A stretch of 63,871 nucleotides of DNA from Acidimicrobiia bacterium (GCA_040880805.1 JBBDHW010000061.1:1-63871); one strand, 5' to 3'; shown: positions 41,735-50,633, numbered from the stretch's first letter. The notes: a model not told the origin generated them from the letters alone. Translations and numbers: made by a program.

Positions 41735-42439
41735 CTAGACGTCGACGCCGTAGAACGTGTGGAGCTTCTCGCGCAGTGTGGATTCGGGGAGTGCCGCGCG
41801 TTCGACTTCGATGAGTTTGCCGTTCTTGTCGTAGAAGGCGGTGAGGGGCATGCTGTTGCCGCCTCCGAGCTCGTCGTGCAGTCCGCTCTTCTGGGCTCCG
41901 CGGATGTCGCGCGCCAACGGCCACCACAGGATGTGGTGGCGTCTCGGCATGTAGAGGGGGTCGCCGGTCTCGAGCGAGTCGACACCGATGAACTGCACCG
42001 TTCCCTTGAGTTGCTTCGACACGGTGGAGAAGCCGGGAAGCTCGGAGTCGCAGGCGCTACACCATGACGCGAAGAAGTTGACGACGACGGGAGTTCCCCG
42101 ATAGTCCGCGAGCTTCACGCGGCCGTCGCCTTGGAGGTGCGGGAGATCAAACCGTTGAGGAGACGTGACGCCGGTGGTGTTGTCGGCGCTCGACACCGCC
42201 AGCACCGCGACCGCGGCGACGATCGCGACCGCAGCCGCGGCGAGGCCGAAGCGGGTTCGGCGGCGTCGCCGGGAACTCGCGCGCGCCGCGTCTGACTTGC
42301 GTTCCCGAGCCGAGATCGTGGGCCGGCCCTTGGGCGCGGTCGCGCTCGGCCGACGGGCCGGTCGAGGCTCGGCGACGTCGGGAGACTTCGGGACGCGCGG
42401 ACCTGCATGTTTCCGTGCTCCGCGTGATTTCTTCGCCAT
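41735..42439 (-). CDS. Membrane-anchored TlpA/ResA-like thioredoxin
   Basis: The 234-aa protein has a long basic cytosolic N-terminus (MAKKSRGARKHAGPRVPK), one helix at about residues 75-95 (FGLAAAAVAIVAAVAVLAVS), and an external thioredoxin domain with FFASWCSACDSELPGF as its C-x2-C site. SMPLTAFYDKNGKLIEVERA supplies the cis-Pro loop. It should pass electrons from CcdA to exported disulfide proteins. I chose the ATG at 42439; an upstream extension overlaps the CcdA end. Immediate neighbours ccdA (upstream) and DUF3179 (downstream) support a membrane thiol-transfer chain. Confidence 0.88.
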   Translation of the reverse strand: MAKKSRGARKHAGPRVPKSPDVAEPRPARRPSATAPKGRPTISARERKSDAARASSRRRRRTRFGLAAAAVAIVAAVAVLAVSSADNTTGVTSPQRFDLPHLQGDGRVKLADYRGTPVVVNFFASWCSACDSELPGFSTVSKQLKGTVQFIGVDSLETGDPLYMPRRHHILWWPLARDIRGAQKSGLHDELGGGNSMPLTAFYDKNGKLIEVERAALPESTLREKLHTFYGVDV

Positions 42440-42449
42440 CAGGGTCCTT

Positions 42450-43205
42450 TCATCCGAGGGTGACGAGGTTGTCGAGCCCGATCGCACGCAGCCCGCCTTG
42501 GAGTTGGCTCGTCACCCAGGTGAGCCGGTTGAACGTGAGCAGCACACCGAAGAACGCGAGCGAAGTCGCCGAGATGATCGTCAGCGCGGTGAAGTGCCGT
42601 TTGACGAACGCGAAGACCCGCGTGAGGTGCCCGAACGCGAGTCCGGCGACGAGGAAGGGGATCCCGAGCCCCAGCGAGTACACGGCGAGGAGCGACGCGC
42701 CACGCGCGGCATCGCCTCGTGTCGCGCTGATCGCAAGCACCGATCCGAGTACCGGGCCGATGCAGGGGGTCCACCCGAACGCGAACGCCGCGCCGATGAT
42801 CGGCGCCGCGAACGGCCCGAGCCGCGACGCGCTCGCGTGGAAGCGTTTCTCCGCGAACAGCCACGGCGATCGCAGCACGAGGGATGCCAGCAGGAACAGC
42901 GCCATCGACAACACGACGAGTCCCGAGATGCGAGTCAGGAGCAGCTGGTTCTGCACCAGCGTGTGTCCGATCGACGTCGCGCCGAGCCCGAGGAGGATGA
43001 ACACCACCGAGAAGCCCGCGACGAACAGCCCCGTGTCGCGCGCGATGCGGCCGAGGTGGCGCCGGCTCGGTTCGCGTACCTCGGCGACTTCGAGGCCGGT
43101 GATGAGTGCGAGATAGGCGGGGACGAGTGGCAGGACACACGGCGAAAGAAACGAGACGACACCGCCACCGAACGCGGCGAGGTACGAGACGGAGTCACCG
43201 CCCAT
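42450..43205 (-). CDS. ccdA: Cytochrome c biogenesis/thiol transporter CcdA
   Basis: The 251-aa protein has six hydrophobic helices and the two transmembrane Cys of the family, in VVSFLSPCVLPLVPAYLAL and AFAFGWTPCIGPVLGS. It carries electrons from cytosolic thioredoxin across the membrane to TlpA/ResA-like proteins. It begins inside the end of the anti-sigma-like gene (an 11-bp overlap) and is followed 11 bp later by the TlpA-like gene. No cytochrome c biogenesis genes (ResB, ResC) are in the window. The target may therefore be the exported DUF3179 protein instead of apocytochrome. Confidence 0.92.
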   Translation of the reverse strand: MGGDSVSYLAAFGGGVVSFLSPCVLPLVPAYLALITGLEVAEVREPSRRHLGRIARDTGLFVAGFSVVFILLGLGATSIGHTLVQNQLLLTRISGLVVLSMALFLLASLVLRSPWLFAEKRFHASASRLGPFAAPIIGAAFAFGWTPCIGPVLGSVLAISATRGDAARGASLLAVYSLGLGIPFLVAGLAFGHLTRVFAFVKRHFTALTIISATSLAFFGVLLTFNRLTWVTSQLQGGLRAIGLDNLVTLG

Positions 43206-43440
43206 CGCGCAGCAACCCTTCGGCGAAACGGTGCAGGCGGATCGTCGCCAGTGGTGGTGGTGAGCAGGCCGCCAAGCGCCCGAGGCTGCGCTTGAGCGCG
43301 ACCGTCAGCGAGATTCCGTCGCGACATACCGTGCAGCGTTCGGCATGCTCGAGAATGCTCGCCGCGGTGGCGTCGCCGAGTTCACCGTCGACCAACGCGT
43401 CCAGCGCCTGACGGCTGTGGCGGTGCCTGCTCGTGCCCAC
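43195..43440 (-). CDS. Zinc-finger anti-sigma-like protein
   Basis: The 81-aa protein has the HC2-type zinc site in LEHAERCTVC (H-x3-C-x2-C). A preceding helix, RQALDALVDGELGDATAASI, is typical of anti-sigma N-termini. It overlaps the ccdA start, so it leads the CcdA-TlpA-DUF3179 unit. It is divergent from an ECF sigma factor that starts 71 bp away and already has its own co-transcribed anti-sigma protein. A redox-sensing role that couples thiol status to this locus is inferred. Confidence 0.78.
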   Translation of the reverse strand: MGTSRHRHSRQALDALVDGELGDATAASILEHAERCTVCRDGISLTVALKRSLGRLAACSPPPLATIRLHRFAEGLLRDGR

Positions 43441-43510
43441 GACGCGGGAACCCGCCGACCGGGGCCTCGATTCCCTGGAATGAGTTGGGGACGCGCAGGG
43501 TTACCGGGGT

Positions 43511-44089
43511 GTGGAGGAGCCACAGCGACCGGGGGCCGGGGCATCAGTGGATGACCTTCGCCGCGCCGCGTTCGCGCGGTACGTCGTCCCGGAACTCGAG
43601 GTGCTGGCCCGGGTGGCAGCCTCGATCGTCTCTCGCCCGGCCGACGCGGAGGATCTCGTCCAGGACACGCTCTTGCGCGCCTATCAAGGGATCGACCGCT
43701 TCGATGGTGCGCATCCTCGGGCCTGGCTGCTCACGATCATGCGCAACGCCGAGATCAACCGCACCCGTCGACGCCGACCCGAGTTGCTCCGCGACCCCGA
43801 CGCCGAACTCGAGCGCCTCGCGGCCCGCCCGACAGAGCCCGGCAGCCTCACCGAAGATCTCGCGTTCCGCGCCGAGTTCGACGGCGTCGTGGCGCGTGCG
43901 CTCGGCGCGCTTCCCGACAAGTTCCGCCGAGTTGTGGAGCTCGTCGACATCGACGGGCTCAGCTACGCGGAGGCCGCCCGACTGCTCGGAGTCCCGGAAG
44001 GGACGGTGATGAGCCGTGTCCACCGGGCACGGAAACGGATTCGTGATCGCCTCGCGACCACAGGCGTCGCCCCCCGCCGGAGGATGTGA
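43511..44089 (+). CDS. ECF-type RNA polymerase sigma factor
   Basis: The 192-aa factor has region 2 (IVSRPADAEDLVQDTLLRAY, RAWLLTIMRNAEINRTRRRR) and region 4 (LGALPDKFRRVVELVDIDGL, then AARLLGVPEGTVMSRVHRAR). The EGTVMSR helix is typical of SigR/SigE-like groups that respond to thiol oxidation. The GTG start at 43511 is tentative. Its stop overlaps the start region of the downstream anti-sigma gene, so the pair is translationally coupled. Control of the surrounding redox genes is a reasonable inference but was not shown by promoter motifs. Confidence 0.92.
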   Translation: MEEPQRPGAGASVDDLRRAAFARYVVPELEVLARVAASIVSRPADAEDLVQDTLLRAYQGIDRFDGAHPRAWLLTIMRNAEINRTRRRRPELLRDPDAELERLAARPTEPGSLTEDLAFRAEFDGVVARALGALPDKFRRVVELVDIDGLSYAEAARLLGVPEGTVMSRVHRARKRIRDRLATTGVAPRRRM

Positions 44090-44373
44090 TGACACCGATA
44101 TCCAAACTCGTGGCAAGGGCCGAGTGTCGACATGTCGCCAAAGCGCTGCAGGCATATCTCGACGGCCAGACCGACGACGTGACCGCAGCGCGCGTCGCGC
44201 GGCACCTCGACGCATGCCATCGATGCGGCTTCGAGGAGCGGACATATCGCGAGCTCAAGTCGAGCTTGGCCCGCCGAGCTCCTCATGTCGACGAGCTCGC
44301 CGTCGCGCGCCTGCGCATGTTCGCGGCCGAGCTTGTCGGGGGCCCACCGACGAACGGTCACGACCCGTCCTGA
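44089..44373 (+). CDS. Zinc-finger anti-sigma factor
   Basis: The 94-aa protein has ECRHVAKALQAYLDGQTDDV followed by HLDACHRCGFEERTYRELKS, the H-x3-C-x2-C zinc anti-sigma motif. GGAGG lies 5 nt before the ATG at 44089, whose A is the last base of the sigma stop codon. It should sequester the co-encoded ECF factor and release it when its zinc thiols are oxidised or modified. The C-terminal tail is soluble with no membrane helix. Confidence 0.88.
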   Translation: MTPISKLVARAECRHVAKALQAYLDGQTDDVTAARVARHLDACHRCGFEERTYRELKSSLARRAPHVDELAVARLRMFAAELVGGPPTNGHDPS

Positions 44374-44405
44374 GCGCGCGGCGCGCGCACGGTACTGGCG
44401 CCACA

Positions 44406-44582
44406 GTGCACGAGATCCTGCTGCCACGAACCGACACCGGCGTGTTCCTGCAGGCCGCGGTCGTGTTCCCGGCGCTCCTCGGAGCCCTGGTTCTGGTGCG
44501 TCGAGACCGCGACCTACGTATCTTCGTACTCGGCATCTTGGTGTTCACGCTCGCGCTCTTCGGGGTCCGCGCTCTGCACTGA
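44406..44582 (+). CDS. Small two-helix membrane protein
   Basis: A 58-aa frame from GTG 44406 encodes two clear membrane segments, VFLQAAVVFPALLGALVLV and LRIFVLGILVFTLALFGV, joined by a basic loop RRDRDLR. It follows the sigma/anti-sigma pair by 32 bp on the same strand and may belong to that operon, perhaps linking it to the membrane. Its 3' end overlaps the convergent HD-GYP gene by 38 bp. No family is recognised. Confidence 0.6.
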   Translation: MHEILLPRTDTGVFLQAAVVFPALLGALVLVRRDRDLRIFVLGILVFTLALFGVRALH

Positions 44583-46146
44583 CGAGCGCGTCGCGGACGA
44601 GGTCGTCTGGCGTCGGGCGCGTGACCGGCGGCACGACGCCCGCGCAGATCTCGTCTACCCAGGTGAGGTCGCAGGTCCATCGCCCGACATCGTCGAGCGC
44701 GCGGCACGAATCGCCGGGTCTGGCCACGCTTACTTCCCGAAGGAGCAAGGCCACCGCCAGCGGGTTCCATTGCTGCCCGGAGTGCTCCTCCAGCACGCGA
44801 CGGGCATCGGCGGGTGCCATGCCCTTGCGATAGTGGCGGTCGGTCGTCATCGCGTCCCACGCATCGGCGACCGAGACGATCGACGCGGCGAGAGGAATGG
44901 AGTCGCCGCTGATACCGTCGGGGTAGCCGCTCCCGTCGTGGCGCTCGTGGTGCCAGCGGACGATGTCGCTCGCGGAGCCGAGCCCTTCGGAATGCGCGAG
45001 GAGCTCGGCACCACGAGCCGAGTGTGTCTGGATCTCGCGATACTCGTCGTCGGTGAGCCGCCCGGGCTTGGTCAGTAGATCGCTCGGCACGACAAGCTTG
45101 CCGATGTCGTGGAGAAGACCGCCGAGACCGACGTCGCGCAGCTGTTCAGGCGTCAACGCGCCGCGCTCGGCAGTGCGCATCGCCAGGTCGGCCACTCGGG
45201 TCACGTGCTCGCGGGTCAACGGATCCTTCCGGTCGAGTGCCGCGACAAAGGCGTGTACCTCCGGTGAGAGCCCGAGCTCGAGCGCGAGGCGCGGATCATG
45301 GTTGACGAGGGGCGCGAGCAGGTCGGTCACCGAACGGCCGGGCCGATACGCGAGCGCCAGGCCCAGGAGCGCGACAAGAACACCGCCCGTTTCGAGGGCA
45401 TGCGCGAGCCACCAGGTCACTGACGGTGCGCTCGAGTTCGCGCCGACCGCCGCCGAGACCCCGAGATCGACGATGGCAACCGCGGTGACCAGCGACGCGA
45501 CTCGCCGGCCGATGCGAAACAGGCGCACGTGGCGCCAGGCGAGCACAACCACACCGAGAATGGCCGCCGCCGTGAGCGGGACCGTCACGAGGCCGGCGTG
45601 CTCCAGCGCCGGCACAACCGTCGGGAATGCGAGCATCGTGCCGGCCAGGAACACGGTCGCGATGATGGATACGGCACTCCAGGTCTTCCAGGCTCTCCGG
45701 ATACCCCTGAAGTGGGCCGATGCGGTCAGGATCGGGAGCGCGACGACGAGTCCGATCGGCAACGCGAGGGCGCCTGCCGTCGCGCTGACGTTCGCGTCGT
45801 GGTAGAGGTATCCCGCCACGGTGACACCGTGAACCAGCGAGAGCACGGACAGCGCAAGCACACTGGCTCCCAGCAGCGAGATCTCGGGCAGACCTCGCCG
45901 CAGACCAAGCGCGATCACCCAGCCTGCCAACGCAACGCACATCGCGGCGCCGCCCGTCACGGCCCAGAATTGCATGGCCGCGGAGGCCCAGGCTCCGCCC
46001 GCGGTTCTCGAGGCGGACCGCGCGAGCAGGCCGATCGAGAGCCCGACGCCGACGCCGACGATCACCGCGGCACGGATCCGAACGGAGCTCCGATCGTGCG
46101 GCGCGGTATGGGACACCACGCCCGTCGTGCCCGGACTCCCCCACAT
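44545..46146 (-). CDS. Membrane HD-GYP phosphodiesterase
   Basis: The 533-aa protein has about seven to eight membrane helices in residues 20-290 (RIRAAVIVGVGVGLSIGLLA onward). A cytosolic HD-GYP domain follows: LGGLLHDIGKLVVPSDLLTK, HSARGAELLAHSEGLG and WHHERHDGSGYPDGISGDSI, then VADAWDAMTTDRHYRKGM. HD-GYP proteins degrade cyclic di-GMP; the metal ligands HD, HH and the GYP loop are all visible. The membrane part is probably a sensor of unknown signal. I chose the ATG at 46146; a GTG at 46203 would extend it by 19 residues. Confidence 0.9.
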   Translation of the reverse strand: MWGSPGTTGVVSHTAPHDRSSVRIRAAVIVGVGVGLSIGLLARSASRTAGGAWASAAMQFWAVTGGAAMCVALAGWVIALGLRRGLPEISLLGASVLALSVLSLVHGVTVAGYLYHDANVSATAGALALPIGLVVALPILTASAHFRGIRRAWKTWSAVSIIATVFLAGTMLAFPTVVPALEHAGLVTVPLTAAAILGVVVLAWRHVRLFRIGRRVASLVTAVAIVDLGVSAAVGANSSAPSVTWWLAHALETGGVLVALLGLALAYRPGRSVTDLLAPLVNHDPRLALELGLSPEVHAFVAALDRKDPLTREHVTRVADLAMRTAERGALTPEQLRDVGLGGLLHDIGKLVVPSDLLTKPGRLTDDEYREIQTHSARGAELLAHSEGLGSASDIVRWHHERHDGSGYPDGISGDSIPLAASIVSVADAWDAMTTDRHYRKGMAPADARRVLEEHSGQQWNPLAVALLLREVSVARPGDSCRALDDVGRWTCDLTWVDEICAGVVPPVTRPTPDDLVRDALVSAERGPRRARA

Positions 46147-46220
46147 CAGGTCGCCCACCTCTCCACGATCCTCCCCACGATGATCTCCTCGCCGGAATAC
46201 CACTGTCCGCAGTTATCTGG

Positions 46221-46764
46221 CTACGAAACCCACGGAGAGCGCGAGATCTTCCCGGTTCCTGGCGACTCAGACAGTCGTCGCCTGCTCTGCGGCACGTTCT
46301 CGCGCATGCGGCGGGAGTGCGTCAACGCAAGGAGCTCTTCGGGAGCTGGGCGGGCATGCGGTCCGGACTGCACGCTGGCGTGGCGGACCCGGACGTGAGG
46401 GTCGAGCAAGAAGAACGCCGGCTCGAAGCAGTGGCGGTCATGATTCACGAAGATGTCGAGCTGCTCGCCGATCGAGAGGCCCGCGCTGTACGCAACGGGA
46501 ATCGACGTCTGGCGGTCTCGGGTTGATCGTGCCTCGGCTTCCGAGTCCGTCGAGATCGCCACCCATCGCAACTCGGCGATCTCGGTTTCGGCGCTGAGCT
46601 ACTGCACTCGATCGAAGGAGGCGTGGCAGATCGGCACCATGCGGCGCGGGAGAAGTAGACCACCGCCCACGACCCGGCGACGGGTCCCGGAGACTTGTCG
46701 CACTCACGTCGAGTGTTGAGAGCGCCAGATCGGGAAAGATCTCACCGTTGTGAAGTCTCGGCAT
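46221..46764 (-). pseudogene. Peroxiredoxin-like gene broken by frameshifts
   Basis: The reading begins at ATG 46764 (MPRLHNGEIFPDLALSTLDV). It continues in a second frame as VYFSRAAWC (active-site Cys region) and in a third as RWVAISTDSEAEARSTRDRQ, then FFLLDPHVRVRHASVQSGP, typical of AhpC/TSA-like proteins. At least two shifts separate the parts, and the stop used by the last frame is at 46221. It is a decayed relative of the peroxiredoxin-like genes at 36.8 and 48.1 kb. Confidence 0.7.
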
Positions 46765-46824
46765 GGTCGGCCACTTCCGGTCTCGGAAACCCGACCGTCC
46801 CACTCGCCACTCCGCCCCCGGCGC

Positions 46825-47118
46825 CTACCGTCGGTCAGTCGGGCCGCGCTCGCCCGGGATCTGATCGATCGGAGCAACTCGACACGCGGAGAGGAAACCG
46901 ATGCTCGCCACGACGAACGGGACGCAGTAGTTGACGGCGACGCGTACCCAGGTGATCCATGTCGCGTCGCCGTCGACGATGGTGGAGCCCTGGTTCACGG
47001 CCGAGAGGAGCGTGCCCACGACAAGGGCGACTCGTCCCGCTGTCCTCGCCGTCACGCCGTGGGCGCAGAGCCGGGCGCATTCCCGCGGTGTCGACCAGGT
47101 CAGCGGCTGTTGCTCCAT
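46825..47118 (-). CDS. NrtS-like small integral membrane protein
   Basis: The 97-aa protein has two hydrophobic helices, TAGRVALVVGTLLSAVNQGS and WVRVAVNYCVPFVVASIGFL. The conserved-looking VNQGSTIVDGDATWITWVRV links them. The pattern matches the NrtS family linked to nitrate/nitrite transport in cyanobacteria and found widely in bacteria as a hypothetical protein. I chose the ATG at 47118 since sequence upstream to 47349 is unconserved. The stretch 47119-47399 holds no recognised gene. Transport activity is not demonstrated here. Confidence 0.68.
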   Translation of the reverse strand: MEQQPLTWSTPRECARLCAHGVTARTAGRVALVVGTLLSAVNQGSTIVDGDATWITWVRVAVNYCVPFVVASIGFLSACRVAPIDQIPGERGPTDRR

Positions 47119-47402
47119 CCTCAGCCCCCTTCTCGCTCGCTCCGCTCGTCGGAGCGCGCCGATCTCAGCCGGGTGGGGACGGTACCCGAGAACTCGGGTT
47201 CCCTCGGCGTCGAATCCCAGTCGGGAACCCGTCCGCGCGGCTGCGCCTTCCCGCGCGAGTGTGGTCGTGCCGGACACCACGTTCGGACGGGAAGAGTGTT
47301 CGCCGGCAACGGGTTTCGTTGCCAGCCAGTCCTCGACGAGTGCACCCACGGCGCAGACCGCGCAGGGCGCCGTCGAGTCGCATCAGTCGGAAGGAGACGA
47401 TG

Positions 47403-48035
47403 ATGGATCCGTGGACCGCGATCGAGACGGAACGGTTGGCGTTGGCCGACGATCTGGGCTTACTGACCGACGAGGATTGGGATGCGCAGAGCTTGTGCGC
47501 GCAGTGGAAGATCCGCCACGTAGTGGCGCATCTCGTCGGCGCGACGACGATGACCACAGGGGCCGGGATGGTGGGCCTCGCGAAGAGCGGGTTCAACATG
47601 AATCGGTTCATGGCTCGGGATGCGATCACCCGCGGCGACGGCAATGCGCCTGGGGTGCTGCTGGAGCAACTCCGGGAGACCGCCGCATCGCACAAGACGC
47701 CGCCGATGACCAAACCCGACGACGTGCTCCTCGAGGTCGTGGTGCACGGCGAGGACATTCGGAGACCACTCGGTCTCCATCGCGACTTCCCGGCCGGGAC
47801 GCTCGTTGGAGCCGCTGATCGGCTCAAGGGGTACGGCTTCCCGTTCGGCGTCAAGAAGAAGATCGCTGGGCTTCAGCTCCAGGCGACCGACGCCGAATGG
47901 TCGGTCGGCGATGGACAGGTCGCCACGGGTTCGCTGGAAGCGCTGGTCATGGCGATGGCCGGTCGGCGGGTCGCCCTCGCCGACCTCTCGGGACCTGGTG
48001 TGGGAACGCTGGCCGAGCGACTCCCGACCGCGTGA
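47403..48035 (+). CDS. Maleylpyruvate-isomerase-family mycothiol-dependent protein (DinB-like)
   Basis: The 210-aa protein begins with a four-helix DinB/MDMPI bundle: AIETERLALADDLGLLTDED, LCAQWKIRHVVAHLVGAT and LEVVVHGEDIRRPLGLHRDF. The histidines in VVAHLVG and VVHGEDIRR are the metal ligands expected for mycothiol-dependent enzymes. It is an actinobacteria-specific type of thiol transferase or isomerase, and the substrate is unknown. GGAG lies 6 nt before the ATG at 47403; another ATG 3 bp upstream is possible. It fits the surrounding thiol-redox genes. Confidence 0.86.
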   Translation: MDPWTAIETERLALADDLGLLTDEDWDAQSLCAQWKIRHVVAHLVGATTMTTGAGMVGLAKSGFNMNRFMARDAITRGDGNAPGVLLEQLRETAASHKTPPMTKPDDVLLEVVVHGEDIRRPLGLHRDFPAGTLVGAADRLKGYGFPFGVKKKIAGLQLQATDAEWSVGDGQVATGSLEALVMAMAGRRVALADLSGPGVGTLAERLPTA

Positions 48036-48128
48036 AGTGAACGACCCTGCCGCTGGTGTCGGGGAATGCGTCGAACGCACTCCGGGTTCCGTCATGACCG
48101 AGTCTGTGATCCTTGTAGGGAGGAACCG

Positions 48129-48782
48129 ATGCCGGAAACGCCCGATCTCCAGTCGCGTATTGACGACACCATGAACGGCATGACCCCCGCGAACGTGCAG
48201 GAGATGATCGACCGCATGGTCGACGATCTCCGCGCCCGGCGAGTGACTCCCGGTATCGAGATCGGCGAGGCCGCACCGATGTTCAGCGCGCCGAACGCGA
48301 CCGGTGAAGTTGTGACGCTCGAGGACCGCCTGGCCGGCGGGCCGGTGGTGTTGTCGTTCTACCGTGGTGCGTGGTGCCCGATCTGCAACATCGAACTCCG
48401 TGCGCTCCAAGAATCGCTCCCGGAGATCCGTGCGCTCGGCGCGTCGTTGATCGCGGTCAACCCCCAGAGTCCCGACGACTCGTTGAGTTTCGCCGAGAAA
48501 CTCGAACTCGACTTCGACGTTCTCAGCGACGTCGACCAAACCATCGCCGCCGCGTACCGGGTTCGGTTCACGCTCAGCGACGAGCTCCAGAGCCTGTACG
48601 ACCAGTTCGGTATGTCGCTCACCGCCATGAACGCCGACGGTTCCTGGGATCTCCCGGTTCCGGCGACGTTCGTCATCGACGCGCACGGCATCGTGCGGGC
48701 ACGGCACGTCGACCCTGATTACCGGAAGCGGATGGAGCCGTCCGCGATCCTTGCCGCGCTGCGCGAGCTCGCGGCGCCCTGA
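48129..48782 (+). CDS. Peroxiredoxin-like protein (AhpC/TSA family)
   Basis: The 217-aa protein has a helical N-terminal extension (DDTMNGMTPANVQEMIDRMV). A peroxiredoxin core follows: GEAAPMFSAPNATGEVVTLE, VLSFYRGAWCPICNIELRAL with C-x2-C, and LPVPATFVIDAHGIVRARHV. It is the usual PF00578/PF13911-type thiol peroxidase found in many aerobic bacteria and would detoxify peroxides using a thiol donor. GGGAGG precedes the ATG at 48129. It follows the mycothiol-type enzyme by 93 bp. The glutaredoxin-like gene converges from the other side. Confidence 0.9.
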   Translation: MPETPDLQSRIDDTMNGMTPANVQEMIDRMVDDLRARRVTPGIEIGEAAPMFSAPNATGEVVTLEDRLAGGPVVLSFYRGAWCPICNIELRALQESLPEIRALGASLIAVNPQSPDDSLSFAEKLELDFDVLSDVDQTIAAAYRVRFTLSDELQSLYDQFGMSLTAMNADGSWDLPVPATFVIDAHGIVRARHVDPDYRKRMEPSAILAALRELAAP

Positions 48783-48787
48783 CCGGG

Positions 48788-49165
48788 TCACGGTCCCGGT
48801 CGAGTGTCGTGGCGGCCCTGCCGCAGCCACGCCCAGACCCGAGCGGTTACTGACGGTGGCGGCGGCGCCTCTGGGTCAGGCAGGAGGTGGGGTGCCTCCT
48901 CGGTCGCGACGGTGATGACCTGACGGACGCTCGGCGCGACGAGGACGGTGGTTCCGATCACCAGGGTTGGGACGGTCTCGTTGCCGCGGGCGACCGAACG
49001 GACGAACGCGGCGGCAGCCACGTCGTTCCAGATGTCGTGGAATTCGAGTGGGAAGCCGAGACGGTCGAGGCGCCGAGCGAGCGAAGCGGAGATTCCGCAG
49101 CCGGGCCGGGTGAAGAACTGGATCGCTTCAGGTTCGGACGGGGCGGCGGCTCCGGGGACGCTCAT
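48788..49165 (-). CDS. Glutaredoxin-family protein, single-Cys active site
   Basis: The 125-aa protein has AIQFFTRPGCGISASLARRL in place of the usual C-P-Y-C, so only one active-site Cys remains (CGIS). NETVPTLVIGTTVLVAPS carries the TVP cis-Pro loop. It resembles mycoredoxin-type glutaredoxins that reduce mixed mycothiol disulfides by a monothiol mechanism. Its ATG overlaps the stop of the upstream disulfide reductase (ATGA). The coupling suggests that the flavoprotein recycles it or its thiol cofactor. Confidence 0.85.
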   Translation of the reverse strand: MSVPGAAAPSEPEAIQFFTRPGCGISASLARRLDRLGFPLEFHDIWNDVAAAAFVRSVARGNETVPTLVIGTTVLVAPSVRQVITVATEEAPHLLPDPEAPPPPSVTARVWAWLRQGRHDTRPGP

Positions 49166-50520
49166 CGGGCGAGTGCCGCGAGCGCGTCTTCGACGGCGCG
49201 GTGGAAGGTGGGATACGCGTAGATCATTCGGCGGAGATCGCGTGTGGGGATCGCGGCCTCGACCGCGAGTGTCAGCATCGAGAGGACCTCACCGCCGGCA
49301 GGTCCCATAGCGGTCGCGCCGATCAGCACTCCCCGATCTTCGTCCTCGACAAGTTTCACGAAGCCCTCGTTGCCGACCTTGTGGAGCCAGCCGCGCGCGG
49401 AGCTTTGCACGTCCGCGAAACCGATGCGGACGCGACGGCCGGTCTCACGGGCGGCAGTCTCACTCAAGCCGACCGAGCCGACCTCAGGATCAGTGAACGT
49501 CACCCGGGGGATCGCCTGGCTGGCGGCCGGTGGGTTACGACCGAGGATGTCGTCGAGCGCGATGCGCGCCTGATGCACCGCCACGTGGGTGAACGGGCCG
49601 ACGCCGGTGACGTCCCCGATCGCCCAGATTCCCTCGGCGGCGCGAAGTCGCGCGTCGACACTGATCCAGCGTGCGTGCTCGTCGAGGCCGGCGTTGGCGA
49701 CCCCGAGTGCGACGAGGTCGGGACGGCGTCCGGTCGCGACGAGCAGCCGATCGGCGACGATCTCGGGTCCGGCGTCGACCCGTACAGCAATCTGGTCTCC
49801 TTCAATGCGCGCGCTCGCCACCCGCGAGCCGGCGTGCACAGCGATGCCTTCTCGGCGCAGCACATCGGCCAGTAGCAGTCCCACTTCTGGCTCCTCGAGC
49901 GGCAACAACCGGTCCAGGGCCTCGACGATCGCAACGCGCACTCCAAACCGCGCGAACACCTGCGCGAGTTCGGCGCCGATCGCACCACCGCCGAGGACGA
50001 CGAGGGACTCGGGAAGCTCCTTGGCCGCCACCGCATCACGGTTCGTCCAGTAGTCGACTGTTTCGAGGCCCGGGATCGGCGGGATGACCGGCGACGTCCC
50101 GGTGGCGAGCACGACCCCTCGGCTGGCCTCGAACCGCTGTCCTGCGACCTCAACCGAGTTCGGGGCGACGAGGCGGCCGACGCCGCGCACGAAACGGCCG
50201 CCCTTGCGTTCGTAGCGCTCGACCGCAACTCGGTCGTCCCAGTCATCGGTCGCTTCGTCGCGGATCCGGGCGGCGACGAAATCCCAGTTCGGCGTGACGG
50301 TCACGTCGCCGGCGATACCGGGGATACGGCGCGCCTCGGCGAGAAGGTTCGCGGCGCGGATCATCATCTTGGTCGGGATGCAGCCCCAATAGGGGCACTC
50401 GCCACCGACGAGCCCTCCGTCGATGCCGATCACGTCGAGGCCCTCCTCAGCGAGACCACTCGCGACCAACTCACCCGCGATGCCCATCCCCAACACGATC
50501 ACGTCGGCTCGGTCGCTCAT
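49162..50520 (-). CDS. Pyridine nucleotide-disulfide oxidoreductase (class I)
   Basis: The 452-aa flavoprotein has the redox pair in GGECPYWGCIPTKMM. The FAD motif is DVIVLGMGIAGELVASGLAE, the NAD(P) motif LVVLGGGAIGAELAQVFARF, then GIWAIGDVTGVGPFTHVAVH. The C-terminal motif IYAYPTFHRAVEDAL lacks the canonical catalytic His-x-x-P arrangement (Y-A-Y-P-T), so it may differ from mycothione or lipoamide reductases. GC-PY-WGC groups occur in many actinobacterial Lpd-like proteins of unknown role. I chose the ATG at 50520. It is coupled to the monothiol glutaredoxin downstream and divergent from a DUF427 gene. Confidence 0.9.
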   Translation of the reverse strand: MSDRADVIVLGMGIAGELVASGLAEEGLDVIGIDGGLVGGECPYWGCIPTKMMIRAANLLAEARRIPGIAGDVTVTPNWDFVAARIRDEATDDWDDRVAVERYERKGGRFVRGVGRLVAPNSVEVAGQRFEASRGVVLATGTSPVIPPIPGLETVDYWTNRDAVAAKELPESLVVLGGGAIGAELAQVFARFGVRVAIVEALDRLLPLEEPEVGLLLADVLRREGIAVHAGSRVASARIEGDQIAVRVDAGPEIVADRLLVATGRRPDLVALGVANAGLDEHARWISVDARLRAAEGIWAIGDVTGVGPFTHVAVHQARIALDDILGRNPPAASQAIPRVTFTDPEVGSVGLSETAARETGRRVRIGFADVQSSARGWLHKVGNEGFVKLVEDEDRGVLIGATAMGPAGGEVLSMLTLAVEAAIPTRDLRRMIYAYPTFHRAVEDALAALAR

Positions 50521-50633
50521 TTGCGTGGCTCCAGATCGTCTGAGGGTCGATACGTCGGAAACCCGGCTCACCCGGCGGGGCTTCCCGCCGCCCGTCGCGG
50601 GAATCGTCCACGACGCGTCCGGGTTCCCGTCAC

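Noticed and set aside
46931-47818. 295-codon plus-strand frame overlapping the mycothiol-type enzyme
   Set aside because: It overlaps, in the wrong frame, a gene with a good ribosome-binding site and a DinB/MDMPI fold, and has no domain of its own.
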